Shown here: positions 1-9,804 of the stretch, piece by piece
How positions within the stretch are numbered: the first letter of the stretch is position 1
Layout: each line of letters starts with the position of its first letter
Position numbers and translations under genes: made by a program
The notes under the pieces: model-generated
Seen by the model: the letters and a program-made list of their open reading frames with translations, nothing else
Told to the model about the DNA's origin: nothing
Database searches by the model: none
Assembly: GCA_945900455.1 (NCBI GenBank)
Contig: CAMDJH010000024.1
Location: 1-38,128 of the forward strand
Direction of reading: 5' to 3'
DNA: 38,128 nucleotides
Source of the DNA: Akkermansia muciniphila
Lineage (GTDB): Bacteria; Verrucomicrobiota; Verrucomicrobiia; Limisphaerales; UBA9464

Positions 1-3000
1 CTCCAACTCCAACAGGGGGCCATCCTCGGCGGCGGTTGGACGGTCGGCACGGGTGCCACCCTCGGCTTCAATACCGGCACCTTCACCACCCACGCCTCCA
101 CCGCCTTCGCCGGCGCCGGACGCTATCTCATCAATGGTGGCACCTATAATGTCGACGTCGCTCAAGCCACCCCCGCTCTGCTTGAACTCAGCACTGGTAT
201 TCTCCAGGGTCCCGCCGATCTCACACTCAGCCGGTTCGTTTGGTCGGGTGGCCAGATCGAGGGCGCAGGCAAACTCACTTTCCCGGCGGGTGCCGTCGTC
301 GACGTGGTGGATGGCGGTCAGCACAACCTGCGCGACCGCACGATCGTCAACGGAACCACGGTCAATTGGCCGAGCCAGACCGCAACCTATGTCGGTTTTG
401 GCGCCGTCTGGCAGAATCAAGTCGGCTCGGTCCTCGATCTCAAGTCCGACGCGCAGATCTACTTCTTGGGTGGCGTCCCGGGCAGCTTCCAGAACGCCGG
501 CACCATCATGAAGTCGGGCGGAGTCGCCTTAGGGTACTTTAACTGGAACGTTGTCAATTCTGGCACGGTTAGTCTCCAGAAGGGGGATCTTTCCTTCGCT
601 CAAGGCTTCGTCCAAACCGCGGGGAAGACTGAACTCGTGGGCGGCAATTACAGCGGCGGACCCTTGTTGCTCGATATTCGCGGAGGAAGCCTCGAGGGCG
701 CAGGGAAGATCGCGACCGGCACCTCGGTGGCGGGAGAACTGCGGCCGGGAAATCCGCTCGGCACGCTCGAGATCAGTCAAAATTGGAACCACACGAACAC
801 CCCGACAAGCAGGTCTGTGTTCCAGATCGGAGGGACGCAAAAGGGCGTCAACTACGACCATATCCTAGTGGGAGGCACCCTCAATGTGGGGGGTGAACTC
901 GCTATCGAATTCGCCAACGCATTCGAACCGCTCGGCAGCGATGTCTTCGAACTCATGCGCGGCTTGGTAAGCACGGGGACCTTCAACGCGACCAACGCCC
1001 CTTCCAGCTTTTCTCCGGAAGTCACCTATACCACGACCAACGTCACACTGCGCCTGATCAAGACCGGCGTTCCCCCTCCGAAGATCACCACGCAGCCCGC
1101 CAGCCTCGTGGTCAACGAGGGGGCGGCTGCCACCTTCAGTGTGGGAGCCACCGGCGCGGGTCTCACCTACCAGTGGCGTAAAAACGGCTCGGCCATCGGT
1201 GGTGCCACCGGTGCCAGCCTGACGTTTTCTCCAGCGAAATTCTCCGACATGGCCACGTATTCGGTGATTGTCGCCAATGCCGGCGGTTCGGAGACTAGCA
1301 CCAATGCAACGCTCACCCTGAACCCCGCCAGCATCGATTCCGCCCTTCTCGCCCGCTACCCGTTTGACGGGAATCTAACGGATGTCACGGGTGGCCACAG
1401 TGGCACGACCAACGGGGTTCTGACTTATATTAGCAACGGAGCCCGCGACCGGGCGGTGCGATTCGACGGGGTCAGTTGGATAACGCTCGGAGCCGACCCC
1501 ACCGAGGCCATCATCGACTCGACCAACGGGTTCTCCGTCTCGTTCTGGTTTCGTCCGCGCGCCGTCGTGGGCATGGTGCCATTCCATCTGGTCACTGCCG
1601 ATGGCGAATTCGCGCTCTACCTGAGTTCCGGGCTCAATGGCGACTTCCCGACGCATTTCGGATTTCGCGGCCATGTTTTCCCGGCGACCACGGACACTCG
1701 GACCTTTGCCCGAACCATCGTCGGCTGTTGGACTCAAGTGACCGTCGTTTACCGGGGTGGTTCCAAGGATGATAGCGCTAACTATGCGGCCTATATCAAC
1801 GGCCAACCGCAGGTCCTGAACACATCTGTGAACAGTTCCGCCATTCCGGGCCGGAACGAATTCGGCCGCAACGTCAACGGAAGCAACGGCTACGTCACCG
1901 GCGACCTCGATGAGATGCGCATCTATGGCAGGGCTCTCCGATCCGAGGATGCGACGACGTTGTCCGCCAACCCGCCGACGTGCCCGCCGGAGATCCTTCA
2001 GCCACCGATAGGCTTTACGGTAAACCCGGGAGCCTCGGTTACTTTTGCCGTAACTGCCATCGGCGGCCAACCGCTCGCGTATCAGTGGGTAAAGGACGCG
2101 AAGACGCTGCCAGAAGGCACCGGAGCGACACTGCCCCGGAACAACGTCCAACCCCCCGACGCCGGCTACTACTCCGCGATCGTCAGCAACAGTTTCGGAG
2201 CGGTCACCAGCGCCCCGGTGGCGTTGACGATCGTCTTCCCGCCTCCCGCCGGCCTCACCAGCATCAGTCTTGGCATTCCGAATTACATCTCCGGCGCCTC
2301 CTTCCTGAATTCGGGTTATGGCTTCGTCAGCTACCGTGGCTTTGGCGGCGGACCCGGCGGTGTGTCGTTGACCCGCGATGGCGGCCAGACTTGGATCCCC
2401 TCGAACATTGGTGTGACAAATAGCGTCAACAGCATCCAACTGATCGACAGCGTCGCCTACCTCGCGGGCTCGGGAGGGCTTCTCGGAATCTCCACCAACG
2501 AGGGTGTCAGTTGGACGAGGTTTCTGACCGGCACTAGCACGACTTTCACTTGCCTGGCGTTTGACACTCCGACCAGCGGTTGGGCGGTCGGACTGGCCGG
2601 TGCCACCTACCGCTACAACGGCGTAAGTTGGGTCGCGTTCGATTCCGGAATCGTCGGGGACCTGTACAGCGTCGTCTCGGACTATGCCGGTGGCTATTGG
2701 GCAGGGGGCTCGGGTGGGATCCTCTACTACTTTAACGGGCTCCGCTGGATCCCGTTCCTGACGGGCTATGATGGATCGTTCTATTCCGTGTCGTTCCTGA
2801 ACGCGAACTATGGCCTCGCGGTGGGCTCGGGGGGAGTGATTTGCCGTTACAATGGGACCACTTGGTCGGCCGTCACCAGCGGTACCACCGGCACATTCCG
2901 CAGCGTCATTATCGTCGATGCGAACACCGCCTATGCCGTCGGCGACAACGGACTCTTCTGCGTCACCCGCAACGGTGGTACCACCTGGGAACCTTTGGGA

Positions 3001-3642
3001 CTCGGACCGGATTCGACCACCGATCTCGGAGCCCTCGCCTATAGCGGCGGCCGGGTATTTCTGTTTGGCGGCAGCGGTGCGGGCTATCGGTTCACGACGC
3101 CCGGCATCGCGCTCAACATACCCCCGCTCATCACGATCATCTACCCAACCAACCAGTCATCTTTTTTCGCCTGCCTGCGCATTCCCGTGATCGCCACCAC
3201 CACCGATCCCGATGGTGCGGTAGCCAAGGTCGAGTTCTTCCGTGGTCAATTCAAACTCGCCGAGTTCACCACTCCTCCACCCCGTAATCGCCCGTTCCGC
3301 ACAACCTTCGACACGGATGTGCTCGGCTCCTATGAACTGCGTGCCGTGGCCACGGATAACCTCGGAGCCCGCACCGTGTCGGATTCAGTGACGATCGAAG
3401 TGCTGCCGTGGGCGCCCGGGACTGCCGTGGTCGAGAACTACAGCGACACGGAGGGTTGCCGTCTCTGCTACTTCGCCGAATTTGGCACCCAACACGTGCT
3501 TGAGATGACTCTCGACCTCCGGGAACCCGTCCAATGGACACCGATCTCAACGAATAGGATTCCGGCTCCGTTCCTACGCGTGACAGACACCAACGTGGTG
3601 CCATTCCCCGAGAAATTCTACCGGTTCAAGCGAGTACCCTGA
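1..3642 (+). CDS. Giant secreted multidomain protein (autotransporter-like repeat, Ig, LamG, YCF48-like propeller), 5' partial
   Basis: The frame is open from base 1, so the start and signal peptide lie outside the window; 1213 residues are visible. In order: beta-helix-type repeats ending in a passenger-associated-repeat-like stretch (about 1-353; GAGK and SLEGAGK motifs, then a GTLNVGGELAIEF segment); an Ig-like domain (359-440, YQW core and a C-terminal TYSVIVAN strand); a LamG/concanavalin-like domain (449-657, starting LLARYPFDGN); a second Ig-like domain (661-746, YQWVKD); a WD/BNR or YCF48-like propeller (751-1037, recurring GYGFV, SGGILYYFNG and GDNGLF blades); an Ig-like domain on VEFF (1039-1135); and a C-terminal module ending FYRFK. 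This architecture is common in exported verrucomicrobial proteins and suggests an envelope or extracellular role. The substrate cannot be told. No partner gene is visible upstream. Confidence 0.85.
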   Translation, partial: LQLQQGAILGGGWTVGTGATLGFNTGTFTTHASTAFAGAGRYLINGGTYNVDVAQATPALLELSTGILQGPADLTLSRFVWSGGQIEGAGKLTFPAGAVVDVVDGGQHNLRDRTIVNGTTVNWPSQTATYVGFGAVWQNQVGSVLDLKSDAQIYFLGGVPGSFQNAGTIMKSGGVALGYFNWNVVNSGTVSLQKGDLSFAQGFVQTAGKTELVGGNYSGGPLLLDIRGGSLEGAGKIATGTSVAGELRPGNPLGTLEISQNWNHTNTPTSRSVFQIGGTQKGVNYDHILVGGTLNVGGELAIEFANAFEPLGSDVFELMRGLVSTGTFNATNAPSSFSPEVTYTTTNVTLRLIKTGVPPPKITTQPASLVVNEGAAATFSVGATGAGLTYQWRKNGSAIGGATGASLTFSPAKFSDMATYSVIVANAGGSETSTNATLTLNPASIDSALLARYPFDGNLTDVTGGHSGTTNGVLTYISNGARDRAVRFDGVSWITLGADPTEAIIDSTNGFSVSFWFRPRAVVGMVPFHLVTADGEFALYLSSGLNGDFPTHFGFRGHVFPATTDTRTFARTIVGCWTQVTVVYRGGSKDDSANYAAYINGQPQVLNTSVNSSAIPGRNEFGRNVNGSNGYVTGDLDEMRIYGRALRSEDATTLSANPPTCPPEILQPPIGFTVNPGASVTFAVTAIGGQPLAYQWVKDAKTLPEGTGATLPRNNVQPPDAGYYSAIVSNSFGAVTSAPVALTIVFPPPAGLTSISLGIPNYISGASFLNSGYGFVSYRGFGGGPGGVSLTRDGGQTWIPSNIGVTNSVNSIQLIDSVAYLAGSGGLLGISTNEGVSWTRFLTGTSTTFTCLAFDTPTSGWAVGLAGATYRYNGVSWVAFDSGIVGDLYSVVSDYAGGYWAGGSGGILYYFNGLRWIPFLTGYDGSFYSVSFLNANYGLAVGSGGVICRYNGTTWSAVTSGTTGTFRSVIIVDANTAYAVGDNGLFCVTRNGGTTWEPLGLGPDSTTDLGALAYSGGRVFLFGGSGAGYRFTTPGIALNIPPLITIIYPTNQSSFFACLRIPVIATTTDPDGAVAKVEFFRGQFKLAEFTTPPPRNRPFRTTFDTDVLGSYELRAVATDNLGARTVSDSVTIEVLPWAPGTAVVENYSDTEGCRLCYFAEFGTQHVLEMTLDLREPVQWTPISTNRIPAPFLRVTDTNVVPFPEKFYRFKRVP

Positions 3643-3707
3643 CGCTTCGTGGTGCTTTCCCCCGCGTTCAACCCGAAAATCGGAGTAGCAACATCACCCC
3701 GCTTGCA

Positions 3708-5396
3708 GTGCCCGCACCCTTGTTTGACTTTCAGCGCCAGACCCGGCACCGATCCATAACTCGATGGGGCATACCCCTGAAACGCTTCGCCGCCCAACTT
3801 TGCCTCGCAATAAGTCTGATCGGGAGACGCGATTCCGCCGCGGCCGAGAACTCCCCCGCGACAACTTCCGAGCTAGGGCGGTCGCGCGCCGGGGTTGTCC
3901 GACCGCGTGGCAAGGAACACAACTTAGGCAAAGCGTATATCGCCAGCCGAGAAAGCCGTCACGACCAGCAGAATTCGAATCTTGTCAATCGATGGGCACG
4001 TGAACCGGATTGGGTGATTCGCTCCGCCAGACCGGGGTCCTGGCCCACCGTTGATTTTCAGAATTTGGCTCGGATTAGCTTAATCACGTTGATCGAATCA
4101 AAATACAAGAATGAAAGCGATCTCCTCCCCGGGCCGGTCGCCCTCTACACTCGCTCCGGCAGTCATGAAACATTCCTGGCTCTTGATGGCTTTCCGAAGA
4201 CCGACGTCTGCAATAGCGCCGTCGAGTACACGGACATTGACACCCTGTGGGTGTTGAGTTCGAACCATCTCACCTATGACGATGATCCAGCAACCGGACT
4301 CATTCCCACGGCGACCCGCGACACCGGCAGAGTTTCGCTGCGTCGATACCACCTAACGCTCGAACCACGGGGCGAAACTCTGGGAGCTTCCACCGTGCCA
4401 GTGCAAACGATGCTGACATCCATGACCGCGTTCAAACTTGGTTTTAGCGCGGCGGAAGACAATACCCCAAGTCTCAGATTCATTCGGATGATCGATGGCT
4501 CTTTATTGGGGGCATGGCCCGATATGAATGCCCAGAGGGATATCCTTGTAAAATTGATTCAAATCACCGCGCAGGGGTCGGTGACGCCATTACCCGATCT
4601 CGTGTTTCCTCAATCATCTTATGTTCTCGCTGGCAACACCTCCGATCTTGTGGCGCTCGACATGATGGAACTTCCCGCTGAACTTGCGGCAAAAACAGGG
4701 CAGGTTTTGATCGGTTTGGGATCGAAGTACCATTTTCAACTCGATGCGGCCGTTCTGCAAGTGCGCCAAGGTAGTTACGTGGTGATCAAGAAAACTGATC
4801 GCCTTCTCGACTCTAGCGCCTTTGCGTTCAATGCGGCCGGGACATCGATCACCATGAATGAAACCAAGCAAATCTCATTTGCCTACCATCCCGACCTCAA
4901 CAAAATCATGCTGATCCAAACGTGGCGTTTTGGCATTCGTGTTTTTCAACTGAACGACTCACTCGTCGGAACCGAGCTAAATTCCGTTGCCGTCGATGAC
5001 CCGAATTTGGAACGGTTTTCGGTTTCAAAACGGGGGGTTCATGCACCGCTTAAGCTTTATGTAAGTTTTGGCACTCGAAATTCAGATCTGACTCGATCCA
5101 GTTACACCATGGATTTTGGAAATCACGGTGAATCTCGCAGCGTATCCAATGTCTCGGGTTTTCTCTTGCGATATAATTATACGACCACCCTGGGCCCTAC
5201 CTATTCGCTTTATTCAAACGCCTTCAATCATGTTGGCCTCGTTGAGAATGCGGTCCCAATTCAAGATCCCGAAACGGGCAGGTTTGTCGACAGTTTTCCG
5301 ATCCGAGACAAGACATTCACTTCCAGTTGGCGGACCTTCTGTGGTCGCAATCCGGAACAGATAAAAATTCAGAGCCGCACCTATCGATGCAATTAA
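3708..5396 (+). CDS. Unrecognised probable exported protein, 562 aa
   Basis: I do not recognise a family. The ORF starts at GTG 3708. A hydrophobic stretch preceded by Lys-Arg and followed by DSAAAE (residues 24-46) looks like a signal peptide, so the true start may lie further in; no better ATG is present there. The body is rich in beta-strand-like segments (VALYTRS, TLWVLSSNHLTYDD, SYVVIKK, LKLYVSFGTRNSD), compatible with a beta-propeller or sandwich, but this is inference. It lies 65 nt behind the giant protein on the same strand and could share its transcript. By eye it uses more A/T-ending codons than its neighbours, which may mean weaker selection or transfer. No catalytic motif was found. 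Confidence 0.6.
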   Translation: MPAPLFDFQRQTRHRSITRWGIPLKRFAAQLCLAISLIGRRDSAAAENSPATTSELGRSRAGVVRPRGKEHNLGKAYIASRESRHDQQNSNLVNRWAREPDWVIRSARPGSWPTVDFQNLARISLITLIESKYKNESDLLPGPVALYTRSGSHETFLALDGFPKTDVCNSAVEYTDIDTLWVLSSNHLTYDDDPATGLIPTATRDTGRVSLRRYHLTLEPRGETLGASTVPVQTMLTSMTAFKLGFSAAEDNTPSLRFIRMIDGSLLGAWPDMNAQRDILVKLIQITAQGSVTPLPDLVFPQSSYVLAGNTSDLVALDMMELPAELAAKTGQVLIGLGSKYHFQLDAAVLQVRQGSYVVIKKTDRLLDSSAFAFNAAGTSITMNETKQISFAYHPDLNKIMLIQTWRFGIRVFQLNDSLVGTELNSVAVDDPNLERFSVSKRGVHAPLKLYVSFGTRNSDLTRSSYTMDFGNHGESRSVSNVSGFLLRYNYTTTLGPTYSLYSNAFNHVGLVENAVPIQDPETGRFVDSFPIRDKTFTSSWRTFCGRNPEQIKIQSRTYRCN

Positions 5397-5648
5397 GGCA
5401 AACCGGCTTCCGATCCATGCTGAAGCCCAGGACGATTCCGGGTGGGTGAGAATCGACGCCAGCAGTGATCACTTATTCAGCCTCAGGACTCCTGATATCA
5501 CAGCGAGACTGTTGATCGACTTGGAAAAAGAGTGACACCGGCAAGCCCCTCGTCCCGACCGATGAACCGCGGCCGGAGCACGGACTTCAGGAGATGGCGG
5601 CTGAGATCCATCCGAAAATGCCGGAAACGCCCAGCCTTGAAACGGCGG

Positions 5649-6035
5649 TCAGTTTCGCGGGGTGGGAAGATAGGGGCGTCGGAACGCTTCGGTGAAGTCA
5701 TAGCCCCGCTTGAAGTCCTCGCGGCTGTCTTCATCCGTCTTCGACAGAATCTTGTTCTCGACCAGATTGAACACGATTTCGCCAAAATCTTCGCATCGTC
5801 GGATCTGCCACTCATCAAAAACCGTGATGGCCATGGGTCCGAACTGCTTGATCGCCAGATCCCGAATCCCGTCCAGCAATTCCATACCGCTGACGTGTCG
5901 GGGCAGTTTCCCCCCCCGCTTGGCGAGCAATTCCTGGGTGTGATCGAGAGCCTCGCGCACAAAGAAATAGGCTTCCCTGGGAAACCGGGGATCCTGCGCG
6001 AGTACAGGCTCCAGAGCTGAGTTAAAGTCCTGCAT
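5649..6035 (-). CDS. Minf_1886 family protein
   Basis: This 128-residue protein matches the small Minf_1886 family that I recall from PVC and related bacteria. Visible hallmarks are the REAYFFVREALDHTQ helix, GMELLDGIRDLAIKQFGPM, and the stretch WQIRRCEDFGEIVFNLVE, followed by an acidic-basic DSREDF and YDFTEAF near the C-terminus. The function is unknown. Its ATG lies only 3 nt after the stop of the small membrane protein, so the two are probably translationally coupled and belong to the leuS transcript. The antisense frames here are shadows. Confidence 0.85.
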   Translation of the reverse strand: MQDFNSALEPVLAQDPRFPREAYFFVREALDHTQELLAKRGGKLPRHVSGMELLDGIRDLAIKQFGPMAITVFDEWQIRRCEDFGEIVFNLVENKILSKTDEDSREDFKRGYDFTEAFRRPYLPTPRN

Positions 6036-6038
6036 AGT

Positions 6039-6200
6039 TCAGGGAACGGGATCGGCGACGGATGTCGCACTGGGCATCGCCCTCGAACTGGGGTGAGTTT
6101 TCAGCCAAACGCGGCCCGCAATGCCGCCGAGAAAAATCAGCAGCACCACCAACACCACCCATTGTTCCTGTCGTGTCAACCGCCACATCGCACTCACCAT
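6039..6200 (-). CDS. Small single-pass membrane protein, 53 aa
   Basis: The reading starts at ATG 6200, 10 nt after the leuS stop; an in-frame ATG at 6224 would overlap leuS. The protein has a short charged N-terminus (WRLTRQEQW), one strong hydrophobic segment (VVLVVLLIFLGGIAG, roughly residues 13-28), then a short polar tail ending SVADPVP. This predicts one membrane span. It stands between leuS and the Minf_1886 gene with minimal spacing on both sides, which supports it as real. The LTRQEQW start resembles the N-terminus of verrucomicrobial ComEA-like competence proteins, but no helix-hairpin-helix domain follows, so no function is assigned. Confidence 0.6.
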   Translation of the reverse strand: MVSAMWRLTRQEQWVVLVVLLIFLGGIAGRVWLKTHPSSRAMPSATSVADPVP

Positions 6201-6210
6201 ACCGCACGAT

Positions 6211-8946
6211 TCAGCTTGCGACAATATTCACCATCTTTCGAGGGACGATGATGATCTTGCGAATTGTCTTTCCCTCCGTGAATTGGCGCACTTTCTCGGA
6301 ACTCAGGGCTGCCGATTCAAGCTCTGCTGGCGGCGCGATGGCGGCGACCCGGATCACATCCCGCAGCTTGCCGTTGACTTGCACGGGAATTTCGAGCGTG
6401 TCCTCCACCAGAAGTGCTGGATCGTACTGCGGCCACGGCGCGTAGACCAGCGAGGCGCAAGGTCGCTGAAGGGCGCCATGAATCCCGGCCCAGAGTTCCT
6501 CGGCGAGATGCGGCGCAAACGGACTGAGAAGCTGCAGAAAGACCATCAGAACGGGTGCCGGACGACTCTCCCAGGTCATCATTTCATTCACCAAAACCAT
6601 CATGGCGGAAATCGCGGTGTTAAAGCGAAGTCCATCGAGATCTTCGGTGACTTTTCGAATGCAGGCGTGCAGGGCCTTGAGTTGGGCAGGTGTGGCTGGA
6701 ATCTCGGCGATCGCGCCATGCAGGCGGATGCCGGGAAGAAACTCCGACGCCCGCCCCGGTTCTCCCGCGCAGCGCTGTTCGAATTCCGTTTCGCTGTCCT
6801 CATCCACGAACAGTCTCCAAACCCGCCCGAGGAAACGGTAGACCCCCTCCACGCCCTGGGTATTCCACGGCTTTGCATCCTGCAGCGGCCCCATGAACAT
6901 CTCGTAGAGACGGAATGCATCGGCGCCAAACTCTTGAAGGACGTCGTCGGGATTCACGACATTGCCTCGGCTCTTGGACATTTTTTGCCCGTCGACACCG
7001 AGAATCAGCCCCTGGTTCACCAATTTGAAGAACGGCTCAGCGGACGAAACATGGCCCAGATCGAAGAGCACCTTGTGCCAAAACCGGGCGTAAAGAAGAT
7101 GGAGAACGGCATGTTCCGTGCCCCCCACGTACAAGTCCACACCCGGCACTTTCTGGGAGGAATTATTGGACGCCATCCAGTAATTCTCCGGCTCGCGTCC
7201 GACGAAAGAACCGGAATTCCGGGCGTCCAAATATCGGAGGTAATACCAACAACTACCCGCCCATTGCGGCATGGTGTTCGTCTCCCGCACCGCTCCATCG
7301 GGAAGGCGCAACCAGTCTCCCGCTCGCGCCAACGGTGGCTGCCCATCCGGCGTCGGCTTGTATTCTTCGAGGACCGGCGGAAGAAGTGGGAGCGCCGACT
7401 CCGGAAGAGCCTCATGAAATAGCAATCCCTGAGAATCCTTGCGCCATACGATCGGGAAGGGCTCGCCCCAATAGCGTTGTCGGCTAAATAGCCAATCGCG
7501 CAGTTTATACTGAATTGTGCGGCGCCCAATTCCCTTCTTGGAAAGCCAGTCCGTGATCCTTCGCTTCGCCTCCACGGTGGGAAGGCCATTCAGGGCAAGG
7601 TCTCCGTGAGCCGAATTGACCGCCGTCCCAAGATCGGTAAAACCACGCCAATCCACCGCAGCGTCCAGCGGTTGCACCACCTGAACCACGGGCAACCCAA
7701 ACTTGATGGCGAATTCCAGGTCCCGTTCATCGTGCCCGGGAACCGCCATGATTGCCCCCGTGCCGTAGCTCGCGAGCACGTAATCGGCGATCCAAATTGG
7801 GATTCGCGCACCATTGACCGGATTGATCGCATGCGCTCCGGTGCAGACCCCCGACTTCTCTTTGGACAATTCGGTTCGTTCCAAGTCGGACTTTCGGGAA
7901 ACGAGCGTCCGGTACTCCGCAACCGCAGCCTGCTGGTCGGACGTGGTGATCAAGGATACCAATGGATGTTCCGGGGACAAGACCATGTAAGTGGCGCCGA
8001 ACAACGTATCCGGACGGGTCGTAAACACGGATATTTCAGCCTTTCCTGCAGAATCCACCACCGCGAACCGGACCTCCGCTCCTTCGCTGCGGCCGATCCA
8101 ATTTCGCTGCATCTCCTTCAGCGAATCACTCCACTCAATCGTATCAAGATCCGTCAGGAGCCGTTCGGCGTAGGCCGTGATCCGCAACATCCATTGGCGC
8201 ATCGGCTTGCGGAGGACGGGAAACCCACCGACTTCGCTCTTTCCATCGATCACCTCCTCGTTGGCGAGCACGGTGCCGAGCTCCGGACACCAATTCACCG
8301 GTGCCTCGGCTACAAACGCCAACCGCCGGGCATCGCGATACGCCCGCTGTTCCTCGATCGTCGAAACTTCCGACGGGACGCTTAACGTGGCAATGGATTC
8401 GGCCCGCCCGGTATCCGGATTGAACCAAGCGTTGTAGAGTTGGAGAAAAATCCATTGCGTCCATCGAAAATAGCCGGGATCGGTCGTGTCCACTTCCCGC
8501 GACCAGTCATAGCTGAAACCGAGGGAACGGATCTGCCGGGTGAAATTCGCGATATTGGCCTCGGTGGTTTTTCGCGGGTGTTGACCGGTCCGGATCGCAT
8601 ATTGCTCGGCGGGCAATCCGAAGGCATCCCAGCCCATGGGGTGCAGGACATTGAACCCGACGGCTCGACGGTACCGGGCCAGGATGTCAGTGGCGGTGTA
8701 GCCTTCCGGGTGGCCGACGTGCAAGCCGGCGCCGGACGGATACGGAAACATGTCCAGGATGTAGTATTTTCGCGGGAGATTCTGAGCTGAAGCCACCTGG
8801 CCGCCGAGGCGATGGCGCACGGCGAATGGATGCGTGGCGGGAAGAGTCTCCCCGGGGTTCCAGGCGCGGAACGTTTGTTCTGCATCCCAGGCCTTTTGCC
8901 ATTTGGGTTCGATCAGGTGGAACGGATACTGGCGGCGACTCGACAT
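6211..8946 (-). CDS. leuS: Leucyl-tRNA synthetase
   Basis: Charges tRNA-Leu with leucine in the cytoplasm (class Ia synthetase). The HIGH-type motif HVGH is at residues 76-79 and KMSKS at 655-659. The CP1 editing domain shows [15 protein letters not shown], and the catalytic core shows [18 protein letters not shown]. The C-terminus carries the anticodon-binding helices and ends [11 protein letters not shown] chose ATG 8946 ([17 protein letters not shown]) because family members begin close to the EPKWQ helix; an ATG 42 nt upstream gives a 925-residue form with an unlikely extension. At 911 residues it is somewhat longer than the approximately 860-residue E. coli enzyme. It is the first gene of a minus-strand operon with the 53-aa membrane protein and the Minf_1886 protein, and is divergent from imuA. 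Confidence 0.97.
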   Translation of the reverse strand: MSSRRQYPFHLIEPKWQKAWDAEQTFRAWNPGETLPATHPFAVRHRLGGQVASAQNLPRKYYILDMFPYPSGAGLHVGHPEGYTATDILARYRRAVGFNVLHPMGWDAFGLPAEQYAIRTGQHPRKTTEANIANFTRQIRSLGFSYDWSREVDTTDPGYFRWTQWIFLQLYNAWFNPDTGRAESIATLSVPSEVSTIEEQRAYRDARRLAFVAEAPVNWCPELGTVLANEEVIDGKSEVGGFPVLRKPMRQWMLRITAYAERLLTDLDTIEWSDSLKEMQRNWIGRSEGAEVRFAVVDSAGKAEISVFTTRPDTLFGATYMVLSPEHPLVSLITTSDQQAAVAEYRTLVSRKSDLERTELSKEKSGVCTGAHAINPVNGARIPIWIADYVLASYGTGAIMAVPGHDERDLEFAIKFGLPVVQVVQPLDAAVDWRGFTDLGTAVNSAHGDLALNGLPTVEAKRRITDWLSKKGIGRRTIQYKLRDWLFSRQRYWGEPFPIVWRKDSQGLLFHEALPESALPLLPPVLEEYKPTPDGQPPLARAGDWLRLPDGAVRETNTMPQWAGSCWYYLRYLDARNSGSFVGREPENYWMASNNSSQKVPGVDLYVGGTEHAVLHLLYARFWHKVLFDLGHVSSAEPFFKLVNQGLILGVDGQKMSKSRGNVVNPDDVLQEFGADAFRLYEMFMGPLQDAKPWNTQGVEGVYRFLGRVWRLFVDEDSETEFEQRCAGEPGRASEFLPGIRLHGAIAEIPATPAQLKALHACIRKVTEDLDGLRFNTAISAMMVLVNEMMTWESRPAPVLMVFLQLLSPFAPHLAEELWAGIHGALQRPCASLVYAPWPQYDPALLVEDTLEIPVQVNGKLRDVIRVAAIAPPAELESAALSSEKVRQFTEGKTIRKIIIVPRKMVNIVAS

Positions 8947-9042
8947 AAATGAGCCGTGAGTATGTGCTGAAACCTCCCGGCGCATCAATGGCCAAGGCGA
9001 TAGGACAGCCGTTGTCTGACCCCAGCCTGTAGATTACGTCAG

Positions 9043-9065
9043 TTTCGTGTTTCCAGACGACGAAA
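9043..9065. promoter_or_regulatory. Candidate operator between leuS and imuA
   Basis: An inverted repeat TTTCGT-N11-ACGAAA lies 42 nt before the imuA start in the only intergenic space serving both leuS and the imuA cassette. Such cassettes are normally LexA-controlled. This sequence does not match the LexA boxes I know (CTGT-N8-ACAG, GAAC-N4-GTTC), so its role is speculative. Confidence 0.25.
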
Positions 9066-9107
9066 GCAGATTACGGTGGCTGCCCGTCTCGAATTCCGAC
9101 CGACGCC

Positions 9108-9785
9108 ATGTCTGCTCCGGCTCAGATCATCGAATTGCGACGTATTCTCGCGGAGCGGTTCCCTCGTGCCCAGGCACGGCCCGTGGTGCCCCCACCCGCC
9201 GTTCAACCCACCGGTGTGCCTGCCCTCGATGAACTCCTTGGCGGTGGACTGCCCCGGGGCGAGTTCACGGAATTAGTCGGGACAGGCCACGGTTCCGGGA
9301 GTGCACAGGTCATTCATTCACTCCTGCGCGAAACCGCCGCCCAAGGACGATATCTGGCATTGGTCGATGGTGCGGACAGTTTCGATTGCGCAGCCGTGGC
9401 ACCGTCGATTCTTTCCCGCCTGCTTTGGATTCGTTGCCGGCAGGCGGACGAAGCCCTGAAAGCGGTCGATCTGCTGCTGCGCGATCCCAATTTCCCGCTG
9501 GTGGTCCTGGATCTAAAACTCAATCCCATCACCGAACTGCGCCGAATCCAAGGCACCGTCTGGTTTCGTCTGGCTCGCCTGCGGGAACAACATCGGAGCA
9601 CTCTGCTGCTGGTCAGTCCGCACCCTCTCGGGAGCGGAGTCAATCACCGGGTCCGGATCGAAGCCCGCCTCGGCCCGGAGGCGTTGCAAGACACCCCGGA
9701 GCAGTTGAGGAACGGACTGCACTTTGAACTCCTGCGCGCCGCACCGGGCACGGAAGACGTTCGCCGACTGGCCGCGACCGGTTGA
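9108..9785 (+). CDS. imuA: ImuA-like RecA-fold protein of the mutagenesis cassette
   Basis: This 225-residue RecA/SulA-like protein is the first member of the ImuA-ImuB-DnaE2 translesion system. The visible family pattern is TGVPALDELLGGGLPRGEFTEL at about residues 43-64, then a degenerate P-loop region (GTGHGSGSAQ, with no GKT/GKS lysine), a Walker-B-like LVVLDLKLN, and the conserved FRLARLREQHRSTLLLVS. In characterised systems ImuA helps link the polymerase complex to recombination/SOS functions; that is family knowledge. The start is ATG 9108. imuB follows after 19 nt. Confidence 0.85.
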   Translation: MSAPAQIIELRRILAERFPRAQARPVVPPPAVQPTGVPALDELLGGGLPRGEFTELVGTGHGSGSAQVIHSLLRETAAQGRYLALVDGADSFDCAAVAPSILSRLLWIRCRQADEALKAVDLLLRDPNFPLVVLDLKLNPITELRRIQGTVWFRLARLREQHRSTLLLVSPHPLGSGVNHRVRIEARLGPEALQDTPEQLRNGLHFELLRAAPGTEDVRRLAATG

Positions 9786-9804
9786 AGCTCGCTTTTTGTA
9801 CGCC

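Noticed and set aside
1375..2439. Long open frame on the minus strand (354 aa)
   Set aside because: Antisense to the giant secreted gene; Arg/Gly-rich, low-complexity translation without family motifs. High GC makes such shadows common.
6121..7422. 433-aa plus-strand frame
   Set aside because: Lies over the C-terminal half of leuS, whose motifs fix the minus strand as coding.
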